Part shown: positions 33,449 through 36,412 of the stretch, one piece after another
How the letters are laid out: each line of letters opens with the position of its first letter
How positions within the stretch are numbered: position 1 is the first letter of the stretch
Program-made: the position numbers and the translations under genes
Notes under the pieces: generated by a model
The model's database searches: none
What the model was told of the DNA's origin: nothing
Seen by the model: only the letters and a program-made list of their open reading frames with translations
NCBI RefSeq assembly: GCF_002246015.1
Contig: NZ_NOLJ01000003.1
Location: 19,528 to 55,939 of the forward strand
Length of the DNA stretch: 36,412 bases
Direction of reading: 5' to 3'
Source: Nostoc sp. 'Peltigera membranacea cyanobiont' 210A
GTDB lineage: Bacteria; Cyanobacteriota; Cyanobacteriia; Cyanobacteriales; Nostocaceae

Positions 33449-33547
33449 AAAATTTATTGCAACATTTTAGCCTTGACACGCCACTACAATTTTCCTTAAC
33501 CCAAGCGTATTGGTATATGTCCCAGTCCCTAATCCCCAGCCACCAGT

Positions 33548-35755
33548 TCAATTAGTTGAAAAACGTTTCAAATCTTGTAAAACTGCGGTGGCTGATTGAT
33601 AGCGATCGCTAAAATGATAGCAAACCATCTTATCTAAAATTGCCGCTAATTCTGCACTCACTTGCACCGTTTGCCGCCACATCACATTACCCGTTTCTGG
33701 ATCTGGATGGAGTTCTTGCGGTGGTATCCCAGTTATGGCTTGAATAGCAATCATTCCTAAAGCATAAATGTCACTGCACAAGCGGGGATGACCGGCAAAT
33801 TGTTCTGGAGGTGCATAACCCCGCGTCCCGATGGCTACTGTCGCTAATTCTGTTTGTTCACTACTCGGTGGTTGCATTAATTTTACAGCCCCAAAGTCAA
33901 TCAATACTAGCTGATTATTTTGAGCGCATCTAATAATATTAGTCGGTTTGAGATCGCGATGAATCACTCGATGCTGATGAACAAATTCTAGGACTTCTAA
34001 AACTTGTTTGAGCATTTCCATCACAAATGATTCGTTTTGGACATTTTGTACGGGTGGTAATTCTTCACTTAGGGTATGTCCCTCAATATATTGTTGAATT
34101 AAATAAAATTCTTGATTATCTTCAAAATAAGCAAGTAGTTCAGGAATCTGATGATGTTTACCCAAAATTTCTAAAATTTCAGCTTCACTATGAAACAATC
34201 TGCGAGCGACTTGCAAAAATCGTGTATCTTGACGGGCTGGCATTAACTTTTTAACTACACAAGTAGGATTACCCGGTCGTTGAGTATCCTGTGCTAAATA
34301 AGTCCGACCAAATCCACCTGCACCAAGAGTTTTAGAAATTTTGTAGCGTCCACTCAAAAGCAAATCACCTGATTTTATTTCTGGTGAATCAACTAGGGGA
34401 GGAAAGTCAACAGACGAGTCGGGAATTGCTGTTTTATCTTCTAAGAGTACATTTAATTGGGCGATCGCTTCTTGTTGTTTTTCAACTTGCAGAACAATCA
34501 CCTGAGTTTGCCGCTGATTTTGGTAGCTAGTATAAGCGATCGCACAGATACTACTAATCACCAAAGCAAGAGCAGGAGGGATTAACGGCACCCATCCAGC
34601 TTGCAAAAACAAAGCAACGCAGATTACTACTAAGCCAAATAGAGTTACTGTTCCCACTACTAGCAAAAGCAGCGGATTTTGCCACCGCAATGCTAAAACA
34701 CCACCTAATAGCGACCAGCCCCACACCCAAATAAGTTCCACCCAGTTTGGCCAATACCAAATCAAGGGTCGCCCATCCAACACTGTACTGATGAGTTGAC
34801 TTGCTATCTGTGCATGAATAAATAGAGCAGGCATTCTGGCTGGTTGATCTGGCAAAGCGCTGTATGGTGTATAAAAGCCACCTGGAGGGATATTAGCCGC
34901 TGTAGTGCCAATAATTACCAGACGGTCTTTGAATAAACTGGGGTTGACTTGCCCACTAAGAACATCTGTGAGGGTTACTTGGTCGGCGAGGCTATTGGGG
35001 TGATGGTAATTTAATAATATTTGATAGCCTTGTGCATCCAAATGTTGGTAGCCACCAGAATTAGGTTGTAAACGCACAAACAAGGTTTTACCTAATATAA
35101 AATCTCCTTTTTTAGTGAAATCGTATTCAATACCTTGTTTTTCTAGATAATTAATTGCAATTAATGCACCAAATGCAAATGATGTTGTACATTTTTTGTC
35201 TGTGGAGTTAGCAAATAATAAAGTGCGGCGAATAATTTGGTCGTTTTCATTGTCAGCGACCACATCGCTAAACCCGACATTATCTATAGCGGCATTGGGC
35301 GGCGGGGGAATTTCATCTCTACCCAAACTGCTGAACAAACAGGTAGTGACAATGTTATCTTGATTTTGGAGATTAGCCGCCAAATTATTGTCTTCCGGTC
35401 GGAAAAGATATAAACCAACAATTCGCGGTTGATAAGACTCTATTTTCTTTAATAGCTGATTGATTGCCCGATCTGATAGAGGCCATTTCTCGCGTTTGAG
35501 ATCGTTATCAGTAATTTTTACTAGCAAAATCCGCCGATCGGGTGCTTCTGCTGGCCGCGATTGCAACATCTGGTCATAAACTCTTAACTCCCAAGGCTGT
35601 AACCATTTAAGTTCCCGAACTCCCCAGATAAAGGCGGTAACTCCGACACTGGTAACAAAAATAATTTGCAGCCAGCTTTTGCTCTTAGAAGTTTCACGGG
35701 AATCCTGAACTTTGACAAAAGGTACGCGGAGTTTTTCTAATAGTCCACTAATCAC
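33548..35755 (-). CDS. CHASE2-domain serine/threonine protein kinase
   Basis: A 735-residue membrane kinase. One N-terminal membrane helix (~29-47) precedes an extracytoplasmic CHASE2 sensor domain (~50-330). Three membrane helices follow (~336-411), then a short coiled stretch (~418-441) and a cytoplasmic Hanks-type kinase (~470-735). Kinase motifs are complete: GAGGFGRTY (478-486), VVKK (Lys502/503), alpha-C Glu in FHSEAEIL, HRDLKPTN (599-606), DFG (620-622) and GYAPPEQ. It should sense an envelope or periplasmic cue and phosphorylate proteins inside the cell. The ligand is unknown. It is monocistronic, with its 3' end facing the MITE cluster. Confidence 0.93.
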   Translation of the reverse strand: MISGLLEKLRVPFVKVQDSRETSKSKSWLQIIFVTSVGVTAFIWGVRELKWLQPWELRVYDQMLQSRPAEAPDRRILLVKITDNDLKREKWPLSDRAINQLLKKIESYQPRIVGLYLFRPEDNNLAANLQNQDNIVTTCLFSSLGRDEIPPPPNAAIDNVGFSDVVADNENDQIIRRTLLFANSTDKKCTTSFAFGALIAINYLEKQGIEYDFTKKGDFILGKTLFVRLQPNSGGYQHLDAQGYQILLNYHHPNSLADQVTLTDVLSGQVNPSLFKDRLVIIGTTAANIPPGGFYTPYSALPDQPARMPALFIHAQIASQLISTVLDGRPLIWYWPNWVELIWVWGWSLLGGVLALRWQNPLLLLVVGTVTLFGLVVICVALFLQAGWVPLIPPALALVISSICAIAYTSYQNQRQTQVIVLQVEKQQEAIAQLNVLLEDKTAIPDSSVDFPPLVDSPEIKSGDLLLSGRYKISKTLGAGGFGRTYLAQDTQRPGNPTCVVKKLMPARQDTRFLQVARRLFHSEAEILEILGKHHQIPELLAYFEDNQEFYLIQQYIEGHTLSEELPPVQNVQNESFVMEMLKQVLEVLEFVHQHRVIHRDLKPTNIIRCAQNNQLVLIDFGAVKLMQPPSSEQTELATVAIGTRGYAPPEQFAGHPRLCSDIYALGMIAIQAITGIPPQELHPDPETGNVMWRQTVQVSAELAAILDKMVCYHFSDRYQSATAVLQDLKRFSTN

Positions 35756-35944
35756 GGCGTTGCGGCGATAGCCTGAATTGGGTAGATTTGTAGGCGCAGA
35801 AGTTAATTTTCGGAAGCTAGGTTAAAAGCTATTTAACCTGAGTTTGCATTAATGTAGCAATTTACTTGCTTTTTAGAGGCTTTGACGTATTCCTACCTTT
35901 AAAGCAAGCTTACGTCCAGCGTCAACCATAAAATCAGATAAGCA

Positions 35945-36229
35945 CTAATCATCTGTTTGAGATGTTTGAACATCTTCAACAGAACTGGTAATTGGGAAAG
36001 AAATCGGATTAGTCGATGGAGTTAGTGAATCTAACTGAGGTTGTTCAAGTGATGCTTCAATGCTTGAATCAGCAAAATAGTAGCCCACAATTTTATCATA
36101 GTTAGAAGCAACAGCTAAAAAAGCACCACCCAAAATATAGATAGGTAATGGCAGATTAAATTCTTGCAACCAGTCAAACAGTTCCGCTAAGGCAAACAGC
36201 ACTAAAAAGCAAGCAAGCCAAACCTTCAT
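35945..36229 (-). CDS. Small hypothetical membrane protein
   Basis: A 94-residue protein with two hydrophobic stretches (residues ~3-18 and 28-43) separated by WLQEFNLPLP, then a polar Ser/Thr/Gln-rich acidic tail ending in DVQTSQTDD. The start ATG has GGGGA upstream. It lies 189 bases upstream of the kinase gene in the same direction. No family is recognised. The ribosome binding site and membrane pattern support a real gene. Confidence 0.65.
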   Translation of the reverse strand: MKVWLACFLVLFALAELFDWLQEFNLPLPIYILGGAFLAVASNYDKIVGYYFADSSIEASLEQPQLDSLTPSTNPISFPITSSVEDVQTSQTDD

Positions 36230-36321
36230 ATTCTTATCCCCTGAATTGAAACAATTCTATTACTAGCTTAAATAGCTTGCATGATAGTTGATGTAATACA
36301 TAATCACCAACTTACAAGAAA

Positions 36322-36349
36322 GCAGAGGGGCAGAGGGGGCAGAGGGGGA
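36322..36349. repeat. GCAGAGGG tandem repeat at window edge
   Basis: GCAGAGGG, GCAGAGGGG, GCAGAGGGGG: short purine-rich tandem units like the tract at the window start (opposite strand sense). Confidence 0.6.
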
Positions 36350-36412
36350 AGAAGATCGCCTATAAGCCTGGATTTCATCACAAGTGAGAAATCCAAGGGG
36401 TGTGGGAGGTGT

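Larger units (their letters stand above)
33080..33513. mobile_element. Composite of nested inverted-repeat (MITE-like) elements
   Basis: The outer arms are CCAATACGCTTAGGTTA (33080-33096) and TAACCCAAGCGTATTGG (33497-33513), 16 of 17 paired. The next arms are GTAGTGGCGTGGCAAG (33118-33133) and CTTGACACGCCACTAC (33472-33487), 15 of 16 paired. Three further inverted-repeat units sit inside. No transposase is encoded. Frames across it are artefacts of the palindromes. Confidence 0.78.

Noticed and set aside
33190..33499. Two overlapping open frames of 85-87 codons on opposite strands
   Set aside because: They are generated by the inverted-repeat cluster. The same peptide pieces appear on both strands because the DNA is palindromic.
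1..36412. CRISPR arrays and tRNA genes
   Set aside because: The regular repeats are 7-11 bases without spacers of constant length, and no T-loop (GGTTCGAATCC-type) sequence was spotted.

Overview
The window looks like chromosome of a filamentous, Nostoc/Anabaena-type cyanobacterium. The reasons are the many HIP1 octamers (GCGATCGC), tracts of tandem 7-base repeats between and even inside genes (the STRR type known from heterocystous cyanobacteria), and a cyanobacterial gene set: CPP1-like J-domain membrane protein, group 2 sigma factor, fused hisIE, HPPD, CHASE2-kinase, and an NB-ARC protein with a vMAP-type N-terminus. No rRNA, tRNA, CRISPR array or intact transposase was found.

Layout. 1-5 kb: a 2H-phosphoesterase-like protein; a VapBC-like toxin-antitoxin pair whose toxin carries an in-frame stop; then RDD and DUF975-like membrane proteins divergent from a SpoIIM-family protein, and a small membrane protein. 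5.0-11.4 kb: a phosphate uptake locus pstS-pstC-pstA-pstB-pstB, headed by an 11-bp-periodic array that fits a Pho box and closed by a strong terminator. The two PstB proteins are close paralogues, and the second has Pro in place of the Q-loop Gln. 11.5-16.3 kb: a zinc-ribbon/NYN-nuclease/LOTUS-like protein; an SDR preceded by three repeats matching the RpaB-binding HLR1 motif; hppD with a repeat tract inserted in its coding region; a HAD phosphatase; and a convergent CPP1-like gene. 16.9-24.1 kb: an OmpR-type response regulator, a DUF2811 protein, an MFS transporter, hisIE, hemL and a NodB-type deacetylase. 24.2-30.1 kb: a fasciclin protein, a GST, a HerA-like ATPase whose upstream ATG lies inside a heptamer tract, and a group 2 sigma factor. 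30.4-36.2 kb: an RTX protein, an NB-ARC STAND ATPase that has lost its WD40 propeller, a cluster of nested inverted-repeat elements, a CHASE2-Ser/Thr kinase and a small membrane protein.

How it works together. The only clear multi-gene pathway is high-affinity phosphate import. Most other genes are single units separated by repeat-rich spacers. Related MITE-like repeats occur in both the pstB1-pstB2 spacer and the spacer behind the broken NB-ARC gene. The STRR tracts at four places touch or enter genes. Much of the local novelty is therefore repeat-driven remodelling of genes: hppD linker, HerA start, pst operon spacing, and NB-ARC truncation.

All domain names come from reading the sequence against remembered family motifs. 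No search was run.
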